The notes: generated by a model not told the origin, from the sequence alone. 64,000 nucleotides of DNA from Melanocharis versteri (GCA_013397845.1 VZTG01010081.1:434638-498637); one strand, 5' to 3'; shown: positions 51,501-63,622, counted from the first letter of the stretch. Made by a program: numbers and translations.

Positions 51501-53048
51501 GAGAACTTCAGCCTTCAGAGAGCAAGTCCATGCTGACATCTCTCTCCAGAAGCCTCTTGCATCCAGCCAAGGCCCCATCTCTCCAGTCTGCTACACAACC
51601 TCAGCCTCTGTGATGTGCCTCCAACAGGGACACCCTCACAGCCACATGCAGCTCAAGTCAGCCCCTTCCCACCAGCATCGACTCTTCATGGGGCTTGTCT
51701 TACACCAGCCAAAAATAACCCTTTGCTATTAGACAACATCCACCACAAACCTCTTTTGCAACACCTTGCTTGATCGCACTGCCTAAAATGACATTCTGGG
51801 GCTTCTGGTGGCCATGCACCACAAGGATTAGGAAATGTCTCTTCCTTAGGTACATAACTGCTCTTCTCTATCTGTGAAACATTAGTTAAGGGTTTTACCT
51901 CCCAAACACCCACGGGTTGGCAATGCAAGCCCTAACTGGTCATTATTCTAGGACTGACTAATCCATGGGAAGGACACATCCTAATACTGCCCATCTGCAG
52001 ATGTCAGCTCATGGGTGAGTTAACCTTGACTTAGGTTTGGCAGAAATTAGCAGCAATTATAGTTTTGCTCCACCTCCCTGAGCATGTTAGCGACTTGCAG
52101 CAATGCTGTGAGTCCCCTCAAGCAACCAGCAGTTGTTTGAAGCCTTGAGTAGGTTCTGAATTTTTAAACAAAGACATATTCTCCTGAGGGTTTACAGGCC
52201 ATTAAGTAAACATTAAACTTTTTAGTAAAATGTAAAAACATTGAAAACCATCTCAATTACTCAGCTTTCATTTATACAGCACTGTGACCTCTCCATCCCA
52301 GGAGGCTGTAGAAACAAAACTGAGTTACTAAATGAAAAAATGCACCTTTACAAGAGAAACAGAGATGATTCCACTGCTTTATGGCAATCTTTAAATGCAA
52401 GAAGAGCAACAAAAATCACAAACCCCCTCTTTGCTTCTTTTTACAGATAACTTTTTCTTTTCATTACAGAAGCAAAACATTGCAGAAGGATGGAAAACTG
52501 GACCACATTCACAGCCTTCTTGTTAGCACAATTACTAGTGAAATCCTTGAGATTACCCAGTTCAGTCCACGAAATGACCATCTCCAGTGGACAAAGCGAA
52601 AAGGAAAATGTTTCATGAATGCAACATAATTCCCTCCTCTGTGTCCTCAAAACAGGTCCACTGGCTAACAAGGAAGCCATTTGAGGAGCTGGACGCTCTC
52701 TCGAGTCGATAAAGCATTGCTGAAACCTTGCTGCTCCTCACAGCACTCGTCCCCTCATTAGCAAGGCACGTCCTTGTCAAGTTTCTGCTTGGCCCACACA
52801 TAATGAGAGGCTGACAGGTAATCATTTAAAACTGCATTTGCTATAACATTATGAAGTTATTTACTATCCACCTGATCCAACTCTCACTGCAGACTATGTA
52901 AATGCACCTAACAAAGCTTGGATTAGGCTCCTTATTTTTTTAATGCCTGTAGCAGGGGCTACACCCCCTCATTTGGGGACTTACAGTTTAAAGCATTAAT
53001 ACAAAAATACCTTGGGAAATCCAGCAAAAATTAGGGAGTCATAAGTTT

Positions 53049-53082
<34 letters not shown>

Positions 53083-53107
53083 TACACACACATACACACA
53101 CACACAC
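53049..53107. repeat. (TA)n(CA)n compound microsatellite
   Basis: Thirteen TA units followed by CA units with TACACA interruptions, seen directly. It is in non-coding DNA. Confidence 0.95.
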
Positions 53108-53809
53108 GCAAAATCAAGTTTTCTCCTCTTATTGTAAGAGATTTTCTCTGCACCTTGGGAACCAGGCTGGCAGAAGAGGACTCAGTGTATTTCTCATTCT
53201 GGAGGCCCTAGGCAGTGCACATTTGAGGGAAGAGAAGATGCAAGTCCGTTGATATTTATTATGATCTTTTTTTCTTGACACTGAATGCTGAACCACAAAT
53301 CTGGAGCCCTGGCAGATCCCAGCACTCACTGCTAACAATGCACTAAAATAAAACCATGAGGAAGAGAAGTTATCCATCCATGCCTTGGGCTAAAGGCATT
53401 GTTCATAACAAATTGCTTGACTAGTTTATCTTCCCTGTGTGCATGGAACAGTTCTCTTAAATTATTTTTCTGCTGCTAAATCCCACTGTGGTTCTGGGTC
53501 ACTCATTGAAAGTCAAAGCGAGAGGCTGCTTGTGATGGAGCACAGGCACTGGGTATTGTTTGCTTCCCAAGTAAAGCACGGCACTGAACTCATGGCCTCC
53601 CGTGATTAATTGCAGAAACTGAAATCTTTATACAAACACTTTTAAAGGATAATTTGTTTAAGCTTAAAAGTTATCTTCTCAGAATATTTGTGCCAGTGAG
53701 ACTTGACCGTACAAGGGGGAGAATCAGTCACACAGCAAAAGGGAATTAGCTTAAAGGAGAACATCCAATTGACTGCTTTTGGGTTTGGTTTATTAATAGT
53801 TGGTTTTAA

Positions 53810-53824
53810 TTTTTTTTTTTTTTT
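53810..53824. repeat. Poly-T run
   Basis: Fifteen consecutive T. On the minus strand this is a poly-A run that could mark the tail of an old retroposed sequence, but no recognisable body lies next to it. Confidence 0.7.
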
Positions 53825-56649
53825 GAGAGCATTAACAGCACAACATATTGATAAGAGAAACAAACTTCTGGCATTAGAAAAGCTGTCCCTAAAGTTGTAC
53901 TGGAAAGGCTAAACATGGTAGAAAATATACCAGTATAATATTTTCAGCACTAGTGACACTTCTTCACAGTGCACTTCTTACCTGAGCTATCCCTTCAAAA
54001 GGGCTCAATGGAATAGAAATTTGGCACAGTGAGGTTCCCCACACAATAAAGGTACATTCCAAAGCACCTGAAAGGTTCCAAGCCAATGGGGAGCTAGTTT
54101 GGTAATCAGAGGCAAATTTCAACAAACAATGAAAATTTGGGATCTTGAGGAGGACATAACTTATCTAGAAGCTCCAGAAGCTTCCAACCATCCCAGATTC
54201 CCCACTGTCTCTTGTGTCAGGAACACAAAACCCCAGAGGAACTTTCCAAAGCATTGATATGAAGCATCAACATTTCTCTGCCCAGCTCCAAGCACAATGC
54301 CCAGCACTGCAGCAAGGAGTCCAAGTCCTTGTCCCCTCTTGGGTTAAGCCCAGGCAGCCATGGCACCAGTGTGGTTAATGTCCAGCTCCCACATCAGAGA
54401 CAGAGCCCTAGGCTCTACCTTGATCTATAATAAGGAAGGGAATAAGCGCTTTCAGGATGTAATACATTAGATCAGTTTTCAACATCTAATTTAGGATTAA
54501 ATTAATTATACCCTAGAAAAGCTTATTTCTCTCTAAGGGATTCTGGACAGCGAGCTCAGGCAGTGATATCCTTATCCACTGATGAATCCTGCACCTCGCC
54601 ATAGACTAGTCAGGCACACGTGGATCTCTGGCAAACCCACTGCACCTATTCTTCTATTCCATTAATTCACCTTCCATCACGTCTTATTCTAAACCTTGAT
54701 TACACAAGGCAGCTTTAAGAAGTCTGCAGCTGCTGAGATCTCCTATTCATCTTTTTCTTTTAGAAATCAGTTCAGTTTTGTCACACACACAGTCTCATCT
54801 TCCATTTCAAAAGCTTATTCAGGTCTTGCTAAGCCACAGTCTCATATGCTAGATGTCAGACAAATTAGGTCTGTTCCCCCAAAGTGTGCAGAGAGGGAAA
54901 AGCATCTCCCAGTTCACATTTCATTTCCATCATTCCACACACCTTCTCCTGTTGCAAACTACCTTCACGAAAACTAAGAACATGTCCAGAATTAGGACAA
55001 ACACCTCGCCTCTCCCTCATCTCCAGCTACAAACAAGAAGTCAGCACGACATGACTCTCATTTCCTGATCTGCTCAGTGTGAACTCCTTATCCAGTCAAT
55101 GTTTTTAACCAAATCAGAAAATCCTGCCCTTTGCTGCCCTTGTTAGGCTAGGCTGCAGCCTTCCTCCATCCAAACTTCTCCCCTTTCAGTAGGGGAAACT
55201 TCCAGGTGATTTCTCTATTTATCAACGCTCAGATCTCCTCTACACTACTGTCCTCAAGAATTCCTTTCTTGATAACCTTAGAAACTTAGTCCCCATAAAA
55301 TTTTACAGTGATTCTCTCCTTCGTTCTTCTGCAGTAAAACAATTTCTCTACCACTGTCAGCAGGCCCTTTGCAGAAATGTTTTTGATTTTGTTTGTACAT
55401 ATATATTTTGTTGACTGTTTACTAAAAGCAAGACCAGAAATTACATTCGCTCTTACTACTTCAAAGGTTATTTGGGTGGCTAAGCCAGAGCATGCTTCAG
55501 AGGTGGGTAATAGGTTTGGTACCTGGTTTTCTCTCTCAAACATCACTCTGCATCTTTCAGACTGGAAGATGGTTTATGAAATTAAATCCAGGTTTATACT
55601 GTTACTTCATAAAGCTGATACTTGGGGATCAGATTAAGATCTCAGCACACACAGCAGCACCAACACTGAAGTCTTCCCTTTCAGCCTGAACTCCAGCTTG
55701 TACCACATCCTGCAAGGCAGCTCCTACTCTAAGGGGGAGCTGTGCTCGGTGCCACCATGTTCAGATTCCAATTTTTTTATGTAGGACAGGCTATCAGGAA
55801 TAATAGAGCATTAATTCAACGTTGCATTCCCATTTACAAATACATACCATTACCAAGCACAGATGCAGCGCCTGTGTTTTCAAAAACAGTGGTATTATCA
55901 CCACTTTACCTTTGCTTCCAGACTCCTCAGAAGAGTATGTGTTCAGGCAGGGGAAGTCCCCATTTCCTCACCTTCTTATGCTCCCTCATTGAAAGGAAGT
56001 TCCTTCTTTTTCAGTTGTTTCTCTTTGTTTTACTTTGGGGTTGGGAGGCACATGGGCAAGAAGGGCTGGTTTGTATTGAAGGTCTAAGTGCTTGCAGACT
56101 GCTACCTTACAATATTGGTACTGTATTCTCTACCAGCAGGAAAATTACAAGGAATGCTTTCCAGTAAGGAAACGCCCTCAGCTCCCAAAAATGCTGCCTG
56201 TTCTTCCAAAACCCCAAATCCATCTCCTTCCCCACCGCTTTGCTTTACAATATAGAAAGGCATGACTAATTCCTGCCCTCCATAGGCTGCAGAGCTGGAA
56301 ACCACCAGTGTCCTGCTGTAGGAGTTCTGCTGCCTCTAACACACACGAGCAAAGCAGAGAACTCGTCACCTGCCCTGCACTAACCCTGGGCTCCCAGAGC
56401 CCTGCTGGGACCTGCCTGCTCGAAGCAGCTTCCCCCAAACAGCCCCATAAAGTCTTGTCTGTGCTTCTGCGTTTAGTGCTTAGCAGCACCCAGCGTGTGA
56501 AGACAGAAAACATGATCTTCCTGAAAGTTCCAAGCTGCAAAATTTCCTGCCCTTTCAAGCATCTTCAATAGCAACACTGCACACTGCTAAGCTTTGAGGG
56601 CAAGTGTTGCCTTTTCCTGTATATTTTAAATGTGTTTCTTTCATTGTAG

Positions 56650-56803
56650 GACAAAGATGACAATCGTGTTAACTTGTACAGCCAAGTGCTTTTTACACGA
56701 ACCAAAGAGGCGGCAGTTTATTCTTCAGGTCCTCCTTATCTTAAGGATGACACTGTCAGGAAAGGGAAAACCCCTTTTGCACCTCCTGACCAAAATCTGA
56801 AAG
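56650..56803 (+). CDS. Candidate internal exon of an unidentified gene
   Basis: The segment follows a strong 3' splice site (TGTGTTTCTTTCATTGTAG, pyrimidine-rich) and ends at a good 5' splice site (AAAG then GTACAG). One frame is open across all 154 bases, giving 51 codons plus one base. It begins DKDDNRVNLYSQ, continues with TRTKEAAVYSSGPPY and ends KTPFAPPDQNLK. A stop is embedded in the acceptor, and read-through past the donor reaches TAA at 56845-56847. The product is hydrophilic, rich in Lys, Asp, Pro and Tyr, with no membrane segment. I do not recognise the family; the short Pro/Tyr-rich style is reminiscent of small ciliary or sperm microtubule inner proteins, but this is only a resemblance. 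It lies just past the RCOR1 poly(A) site on the opposite strand. A second frame is nearly open too, so coding status is unproven. Confidence 0.45.
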
Positions 56804-56862
56804 GTACAGGGTCAGTTACACATCAGAACCACACTCTACATCAATAACATTTTACTACATAT

Positions 56863-56868
56863 TTTATT
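56863..56868 (-). terminator. RCOR1: RCOR1 poly(A) signal AATAAA (probable distal site)
   Basis: TTTATT on the plus strand is AATAAA on the minus strand. Beyond it, minus-strand sequence becomes GU-rich (GTAGAGTGTGGTTCTGATGT, about 56824-56843), the arrangement expected for a functional cleavage site near 56845. A second AATAAA lies 27 bases upstream at 56890-56895. Confidence 0.6.
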
Positions 56869-56889
56869 ACATCAATGGCTTGAAAAAAT

Positions 56890-56895
56890 TTTATT
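56890..56895 (-). terminator. RCOR1: Second AATAAA hexamer near RCOR1 3' end
   Basis: A canonical hexamer on the minus strand 27 bases upstream of the first. It could act with the same GU-rich downstream element or direct cleavage slightly earlier. Confidence 0.4.
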
Positions 56896-59800
56896 TGATG
56901 TCAGCAAACATTGGAAATCATAGAAAAATGAATTATGTAGAATTTCACAAAGGAATTTACCCCACTATAATTCCTCATACAGTAAAATAATCCAAAACCA
57001 AATGTTACTTTTCAGTGGCTAAGCAATTTTATAATGCTATGAACATTCATCACAGTAAGTGTGCTGAATAATAGAAAACAGGCAAAAAAGACATTTAAAA
57101 TATTACTTACAACAGCATTATTACAACATACTTTCTTTAAAATCCCAACGAGTATTTCGTCACTTCAAAAGCTATACAGCATTTCCATTATATTTGCAAA
57201 CTTAACCTTATACATCTTTTAAAATCTTGAAAAAACTTCTTTTAAGCAATCTATAAGCAGTTAACAAAATCGATAAAATCTACATAATGGAATACTATAC
57301 ACTCCAGTATAAATTTTATTTTAGGAGAATATGAATGTAAACACTCATTATTATACAACATGCATAGACTATACTGACCTTCCATCTTCTGAACTGTAAC
57401 TTTCACTGCAATTGTGCTTTACTATCAACAGGAAAAGCTGCATTAATCCAGGGAGTGGCAGAAAGTATTTGCTTTAGGGGCATTGCACAAGATCACTAGA
57501 TTTTGACTTACTGAAGACAAGCTGGAGCTAATAAAATAATTTTTCTCTTTTTTTTGTAAAATATCAGCCCGCTCAGCACTGAATGGGCTATGCACAAATT
57601 CATACCAATTTGAAAAATAAACGCATTATCCAAAAAAATCTCCTATGATATTTTTGCATTTCATCGACTTGGAGATTTTTGTTCACAAACCCAGTGATCA
57701 AGTTAGTGTAATGCACTGTTTGGCTCATATTTGGTGTGCAAGAATACCAACAGCATATTAGCGATTTCATAGAATAAGAACTGAACTTTAAAGTGACAAT
57801 GAGCATATTTTAATACATAATGTTTCTGATGTATTTGTACAGGAAAGAAAAATGTTTGTCAGGACATTGCTTTAAGAGAGTAAGAGTTTCACTCTTATTT
57901 TAACTATTAAAAAAGTGTTCTAGTGGATATTTATGGGGTCTTCCTGGTTGCAAACTTGTAAAAATATATTAAGAAACCATTATCCCCATTGGTATTAAAT
58001 ATATCGAGACACAACCATTGTGGTTGCACTACCAGGTATGGCTACTATGGTCTTAAGCATCTGATTGTACATTGTTGCTTTACTGTTAAGCACAACTGAG
58101 GCGTGTATTTTTTTCCCTTGGTTATAAGATTATATTACAAAAATTGATCACTGTTTCAAACCAGTTAAACACGAATATTCAAGTAACAAGGTTGTTTTAA
58201 TGGATAAGTGAAAAAAGAAGTTACCTAGCACTTTACACAACTACATAAAAATTAAATAGAACAAATGAAATTTGTTTATGCATATGCAATACACTTTTAT
58301 ATCTTTAAGATTTCTAAAACTAAAACTTAAACTATCATTTTCTTTAACGATACCATATTTTGCACAATAACTTATACTTAGGAGAAATAATTTCCCATTT
58401 TCCACAAAATATATATAATTATGACATTCACATTGATAGTTTAAGAAACAAAATTTATGTGAATATTCTATCTTATGCAGTTATCTTTGTGGACCCTTCT
58501 AGTCAGAATGCAACCAGTTGATGTATCTAATGCTTGACCCATTTAACAAAAGAAAAAGAGGGTCTTCACCTAAACAAGGTCAAACCATTTCAAAAGCTAA
58601 AATGATTTTATCGCATTTAAAAACATAGTTCAAGAGAATGTAAAAAACTAAACGTTTAAAATACAGTGCTATTATATTGCATGTATCAACTACAATAAGA
58701 TAGCAGTCAACTGAAAAGTAATTAAACAACTTTTTTCTTCCTAATATCACAAATTATACACGTTTCCCCCTACCCCACGGGGATGAAGCCAAAACACAAC
58801 TTTTCTGATCATAAGATGGACAGATTTGAGGGCAAAAACCAATGAGAAGTCCTCACAGGTACCTAAGTCTCCAGCAGAAGCCTCTCCTGATGAGTTCTCC
58901 CAGCTGGGATGCGAGCTCCCACACCGGTGAGGACCTGTTTCCATGCATTGGTACCAGCAGGAGGTTTAATACTTAATACTAGAGTGTTTCTAAAGAGCAG
59001 CATTGCTTTAAACCACAACTGTCAACTGGATTCACAGTGCTATTTGCCCGGTCTTTACTCCTAATTCACACTGGCTAACACCTAGCATTCCTTCCCACAA
59101 GAGACTCCCAGCTCCAACTGGCACAGGTCTGAAGGAACATCTGAGCCACCAGAGCTGCCAGTTCACAGCAACAGCTGCAGAGACACAGACAGCAATACAG
59201 AGGAAAGGGAATAGCTCCCTTCCATCCTCCCATCGCCTCAGAGGATCTCTCTGGAGCTACTGGAATGGAACGGCTCCGAAACAGCTGCCAAGCGGCTGCA
59301 ACAGGCCCTTCTGGGGCTCCACACTCTAACCTGCCCTAGGAAATCTCTACCTGTGCTGTGCCTGTGTGTTGCTGCCCAGTTTCTGATGCTGAATTACTTT
59401 CCTCACCCACGGCCCAAGGGGAAGACCACACCTCAGCGCTACAAGAGGCCACGTCCCCTGCCTTTCCTTGGGCTGTGACCACACTGCAGGAGGTGCCAGA
59501 GCCAGCTCTGTTGCCCAGCTGGCATTAGCCTGCCCTGCTCGGGTACAGAGAGCAGAGCCACCACAGCACACAGCATGGCACAGCCCAGCAGCCAAACCTC
59601 AGCACCGAGTCCAGGGCTTGGCCCCGAGCTCCACCAACCTCAGCTGCAGGCCAGGCCACAGGCTAGCTCATTTCGAGCTGTGTTAAGAAAGGCTGGTGCT
59701 GTACATCACTGTGTGCCATCCTGGCTTGAATCCTCTGCAGAGGAAGAGAGGCAAGAAAGGTCCTTTTTTCCACCTGCAAAGACACCTGGTGGTTTCTTCC

Positions 59801-61224
59801 AACATCATTAAATTAACCATTTTTAAATGCTTTGTGACTAGTGTTATTTTGCAGCTTTCCATTGGACAAGAAGTAATACTGCTGCTTCCAGCTTCCCTGG
59901 ACACTGTCTGCTCGGCAGTCAGCAACCACCTTGTTCAAGGTGCAAAGTCCTCCCACGGGGACTTGCAAGAACAGTTCCAGTTCAAGCCAGCTAGATAGGC
60001 CACAGCACGGGCCACCCGAGCAGAGGGCTGGGGTTTGAAAGCTGCATGCACCAAGTATTTGGAAAAGCACCTCTTAGATTTTAAATTGCATATTTTGGTT
60101 CAGAACATGAAAGCGATGTGTGCTTCAGAAGGGTTAAAATGGCCAATGAAAATTAACCCGGTTCTTCTCCATTACACTTCCAAGAAACCAAAAACTCTTG
60201 AAGGTTGAATTTTCTGCTCCAACCCTCATCCAAACTTCCAGTGGGAGAAGCAGTTTGATGTCTTTGGCAAACAGCGCTCTGAAGAGGAATGAGACACTGG
60301 GACAGAAAGTGATCTATGGTAGCCAAATGCAAAAAGGCACATATTCCCCAAAAGGAGAGGCACCAGAGAAAGTTGTTTTGACTTAATCCCACAGAGGATC
60401 AGGAAAAAGAAAGTTGTGTAGCACTCACTTAACAAGTTACAATGCAAATGCTGAATGCCAGGGGTTAAATAGCGTATCAAACAGTTTCAGGTTAAGTATT
60501 CCCTTTTGCACTAAATAAAAGCCATTAAAATATACAGGAATAAAATGCTCAATTAGGGAGCTTTCTATGAAGCAAGAACACACAAATACAGTGGAAAGAA
60601 TTGCACAAACCAGAAGTGTAATGAGTTACATCTACAACCTTGGACTGACCAAACCTTAGACATAACATTTCCTATCACTTTGCATTATTCATGATTGCTT
60701 GCTAACATGTCCCGTCACTGCAGAACACACCTGACACGGCTGGCATGTGCACAGGCCCCTCCTTTATAGAAAGCTCACTAATCATAGTGTCATCGTAAGA
60801 ATACACAGGAAGCGGAGACCACAAGGCCATGCAGCAATACATACTTATACCCTACGGACCAAGTATTATAAGGACTCCTAATGTGTAGAGTTACTGTGGG
60901 GCTGCTAAGGAGCTCCTTGTTTTGCAGGTTGGTCAAAATCTATAGACAGGTGTTACTGGTTCTAGAAGTCCCCATGCTTAAGCATGACGTTGGTGAAATG
61001 GAGAGCTGAGCTACCTGGGTGCTTTTGAAAGAAAGTGGAGGCAGTATGGAGGAATGAGGGGAGATTAAGGCAGATGTAGCACAGGACTGGAAGCGTTTGC
61101 CTTTTTTTTGGTAATAGCTGCTTGTCCACAGATATGATGCAGATGGCTGTCTGAGGTTTGCTAATACCTGATATCCTGGATAACACAGTAGTCAACACAA
61201 ATTGTTCTAGGCTACAGCACCTTC

Positions 61225-61266
61225 TCACGAAGCAGATGCATATCTGACATCAAGAACAGAAGTAGC
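61225..61266 (-). CDS. RCOR1: RCOR1 last coding segment (C-terminus)
   Basis: Forty-two bases of coding sequence on the minus strand read ATSVLDVRYASAS and then TGA (61227-61225). The tail LDVRYASAS is characteristic of vertebrate RCOR1; RCOR3 has a long proline-rich C-terminus instead. The acceptor is CCTTCCCTCCAG next to GCT, with AG at 61268-61267. The phase is 0 and joins exactly to the GAG codon that ends the upstream exon, giving EEEDE-ATSVLDVRY. The segment continues directly into the 3' UTR. The residues just after the junction (ATS) seem to differ from the shorter mammalian form, which I recall as AP. It is too short for automatic frame finding and was located by the expected tail sequence. 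Confidence 0.93.
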   Translation of the reverse strand, partial: ATSVLDVRYASAS

Positions 61267-63392
61267 CTGGAGGGAAGGGGGGAGAAAAAGCAGACGTTTA
61301 GTTTAAAATGAATACAGATAGGCTTTCTTGCATCTCCAAACTTCAGCCCAGATCCATGGTACTGACAGTGACAAAACAGACAGCCTTGGCACATGGGAGG
61401 AATTCCAACAGCTTTCCCTATTCTGAGGCACACTGGGATTTGTTGTTGGGAATATAAACACACAGGAATTAAGACTGGGGTTGATGCTGCTTTATAACCA
61501 GCAGCCTCATGTCCCCTGTTCAAATAAAAGGAACTATGGCCACTTGCTATGGAAATGCCCAAAGCCCTCAGAGGCCTGGTGAACCTTTCACTAGGCTGGT
61601 GGCCAGACATCCAAGGCATGCCGGGGAAGAAAGCACCCAAGGGAGTTCAGTGTCAGGCCAGCAAAGTCTTCTGGCTACTGCTGAGTCCACCTGAGACCAG
61701 AGACTGCCTGTGCAAGTGCCCTCAAGAGCAGGCACCAGCCATGCAGCACTGCACAGCTCAGGAGGGACCAGGAACCCGCTCCCAGCCCATGCAGGTCACC
61801 TGTGTCATAACCCCGATGACGCTTCACTCAGAAGCACTGAGACAGGCACCCAGTCAGCACTGTGCTTACGCCACCTCTGACGGCAGGAGCACCACACTCA
61901 CAGCTTCTTTTGGTCTGCTTCCCACCACTCAGCACTTGGTCTGCTCCAAAGTGGGCACTTTCCATCACTAGCCTGGGGATCACAACTGCTGCTCTAGTAG
62001 TGATTCTACCAGATCTTGCTGTCAACTCTCCCAGCTCGTTTGGGATCCTCACTGCTCCAGTATCCATACACTTGGCCACATCGGCCCACTCCAGTTCCTG
62101 CTGAAGCCATTTTTTCCCTATGTCAAGTGAGACTCCCCTTTTTTGACCTCAGCTTTCAGAAGCAAGGGTGTATTTGAAGCTAGGAAGAATCTCAAAAGGC
62201 TCAGAGAAGAAAAGCTATGCATTACCAACACATAATTCTACAGGTCACAGGAAAAGACAGTGACAAGAGCCACAAATCTTTCAACTTGTGTACTAGCACC
62301 AATGCTGCTTTGCTCCACCTCTAAATTCTGGAAGAATGGGACAATTTCACTCACACCCTCCTGTGAGGGCAAGTTTTCTGAGTTTGGTTTTATTCATCTG
62401 TCATACCTTTGGCCTTAGTTCCCAAATATAAGCATCTTTAAATAGCATGTTATTAGGTTTTGTGAAGCAGTGAAGTTCTGCTTTTTGAATGTCAGAAGGA
62501 CAATGTCCAAGTGATCTAGCCCTAATCAGAGCAACAAAAATATACAGCACACTGAGAAGTCTTTACTCCATGCATGACCAAACTTCACCTTATGCTGTTG
62601 ACTGTGCTTGCGTTTACAATACACAGCTTTTGCACCAAGCTATCTTATAAATTAGGCCAAAGGGAGTCCTTGATCAGACTTGATCAGAAAAACCTCTACC
62701 AGGGTTTTCTTCTGCAGAACTAAATACTAGTCTTCCGTGCTAATACTAAATTTTTGTAACTAACTTCCAGACTTAAACATCCTACAATCTCTTTGTTTAC
62801 TTCAAACCTACATGGCCTTTGGAGAAGTTTTAACTCTGAACCTCCATCAAAGAGAGGCTGTTTCTAGAATTCCTCTCTTCACAGAAACAGCTGTAAAATC
62901 AAGGAAACTTTGCCTTTAGGTAATTCCAGAGTGAAGTTTCACACACTCATCTTGCTTATAGCTTTCTTCCCTTCTTTCGAGTGAAACCACTCACCAAAAT
63001 GAAAGAGGAAGCTTTGGCTCAGAAGACTGTATGGTCCCACAAAGCCAAACCTAAAAGAGCTGGGAGAACTGAGTGCAGGGAAAACATCCAAGTGAGATAA
63101 AGATGCATGGGGTTTCAGTAGCAAGAGGTATTAAAACATCCACATTCTGATGAGATACACATCCTGTCAGAGGGCTGTAAATTTACTGTTCTCCTTCCAC
63201 TTCCATACAAGCCTGGATTTCGCAATTCCCCAAATCAGTACTGGCACTGTATATCCAGATGAAGTGAAATATGCATAGATTGAAGATTGACAAAAATGGC
63301 TTTTGCAAAGACTATACATATAAACACACACACACATATTCCTGAACTGAGCTCAGATTGGGAATTTTATGTGACTTTTAAACTGGATTTAC
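61267..63392 (-). other. RCOR1: RCOR1 last intron
   Basis: An intron of 2126 bases with consensus ends: GAG then GTAAAT at the donor and CTCCAG at the acceptor. It contains a GC-richer stretch at about 61.5-62.1 kb with chance frames on both strands, and a short CA repeat. No other exon was recognised. Confidence 0.9.
63324..63336. repeat. Short (CA)n run
   Basis: About six CA units close to the donor end of the RCOR1 last intron. It is a small microsatellite. Confidence 0.75.
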
Positions 63393-63622
63393 CTCATCTT
63401 CCTCTTCAGACATTTTAGTGGAATTATCAGGGGATTTTACAGGCTTCTGGCTATTGGTTCCATTTGTCTCCTCTTTGCCATGCTCTGCCTCCCACTCCTG
63501 TAGGACTTCATCTATGTTGAAACGACGTCGATAATTTACAAAAAAGTTTTTCACTTGCACCACAGATTTGTTTCCAATCACATCAGAGATTGCCTGAAAG
63601 TCTCGGCCATATTTCCTGATTG
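63393..63622 (-). CDS. RCOR1: RCOR1 (CoREST) penultimate coding exon, SANT2 C-terminal half
   Basis: RCOR1 is a nuclear scaffold of the CoREST complex. It bridges LSD1/KDM1A and HDAC1/2 to chromatin and to the repressor REST; its second SANT domain contacts DNA and the nucleosome and helps LSD1 act on nucleosomal H3K4. This 230-base minus-strand exon starts with the last two bases of an Ala codon after GTTGCTTTTAG and encodes 76 residues. It begins IRKYGRDFQAISDVIGNKS, then VVQVKNFFVNYRRRFN (the last helices of SANT2), then DEVLQEWEAEHGKEE. An acidic, Ser/Pro-rich linker ending MSEEEDE follows. It ends in phase 0 at GAG with donor GTAAAT. The KYGRDFQ/VIGNKSV wording and the short tail in the next exon point to RCOR1 rather than RCOR2 or RCOR3. 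The first half of SANT2, the LSD1-binding linker, SANT1 and ELM2 lie beyond the right edge. Confidence 0.96.

Larger units (their letters stand above)
45531..56649. other. Intergenic, no gene confirmed
   Basis: Mostly AT-leaning non-coding DNA with a TA/CA microsatellite and a poly-T run. Frames at 48612-49091 (159 codons) and 49522-49992 (156 codons), both plus, have no recognisable domains. One weak exon candidate (52470-52627, plus) is described under findings. Confidence 0.5.
56845..61224 (-). other. RCOR1: RCOR1 3' untranslated region
   Basis: This runs from the RCOR1 stop codon to the inferred cleavage site, about 4.4 kb with no intron evident. The distal part (57.0-58.7 kb) is very AT-rich, as is typical of long vertebrate 3' UTRs of regulatory genes. 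The middle (59.1-59.7 kb) is GC-richer. A 3' UTR of several kb fits the known long RCOR1 transcript. No coding potential is supported here; frames such as 59347-59595 (minus) and 60198-60386 (plus) are unremarkable. The 3' boundary is inferred from the poly(A) signal and could be nearer the gene if an internal signal is used. Confidence 0.65.

Noticed and set aside
60198..60386. Plus-strand 62-codon frame with an acceptor-like sequence near 60240
   Set aside because: Its phase cannot join the candidate exon at 56650-56803, and it lies antisense within the RCOR1 3' UTR.
63393..63622. RCOR2 or RCOR3 instead of RCOR1
   Set aside because: The SANT2 wording KYGRDFQ/VIGNKSV and the short LDVRYASAS end in the next exon fit RCOR1; RCOR3 has a long proline-rich tail.
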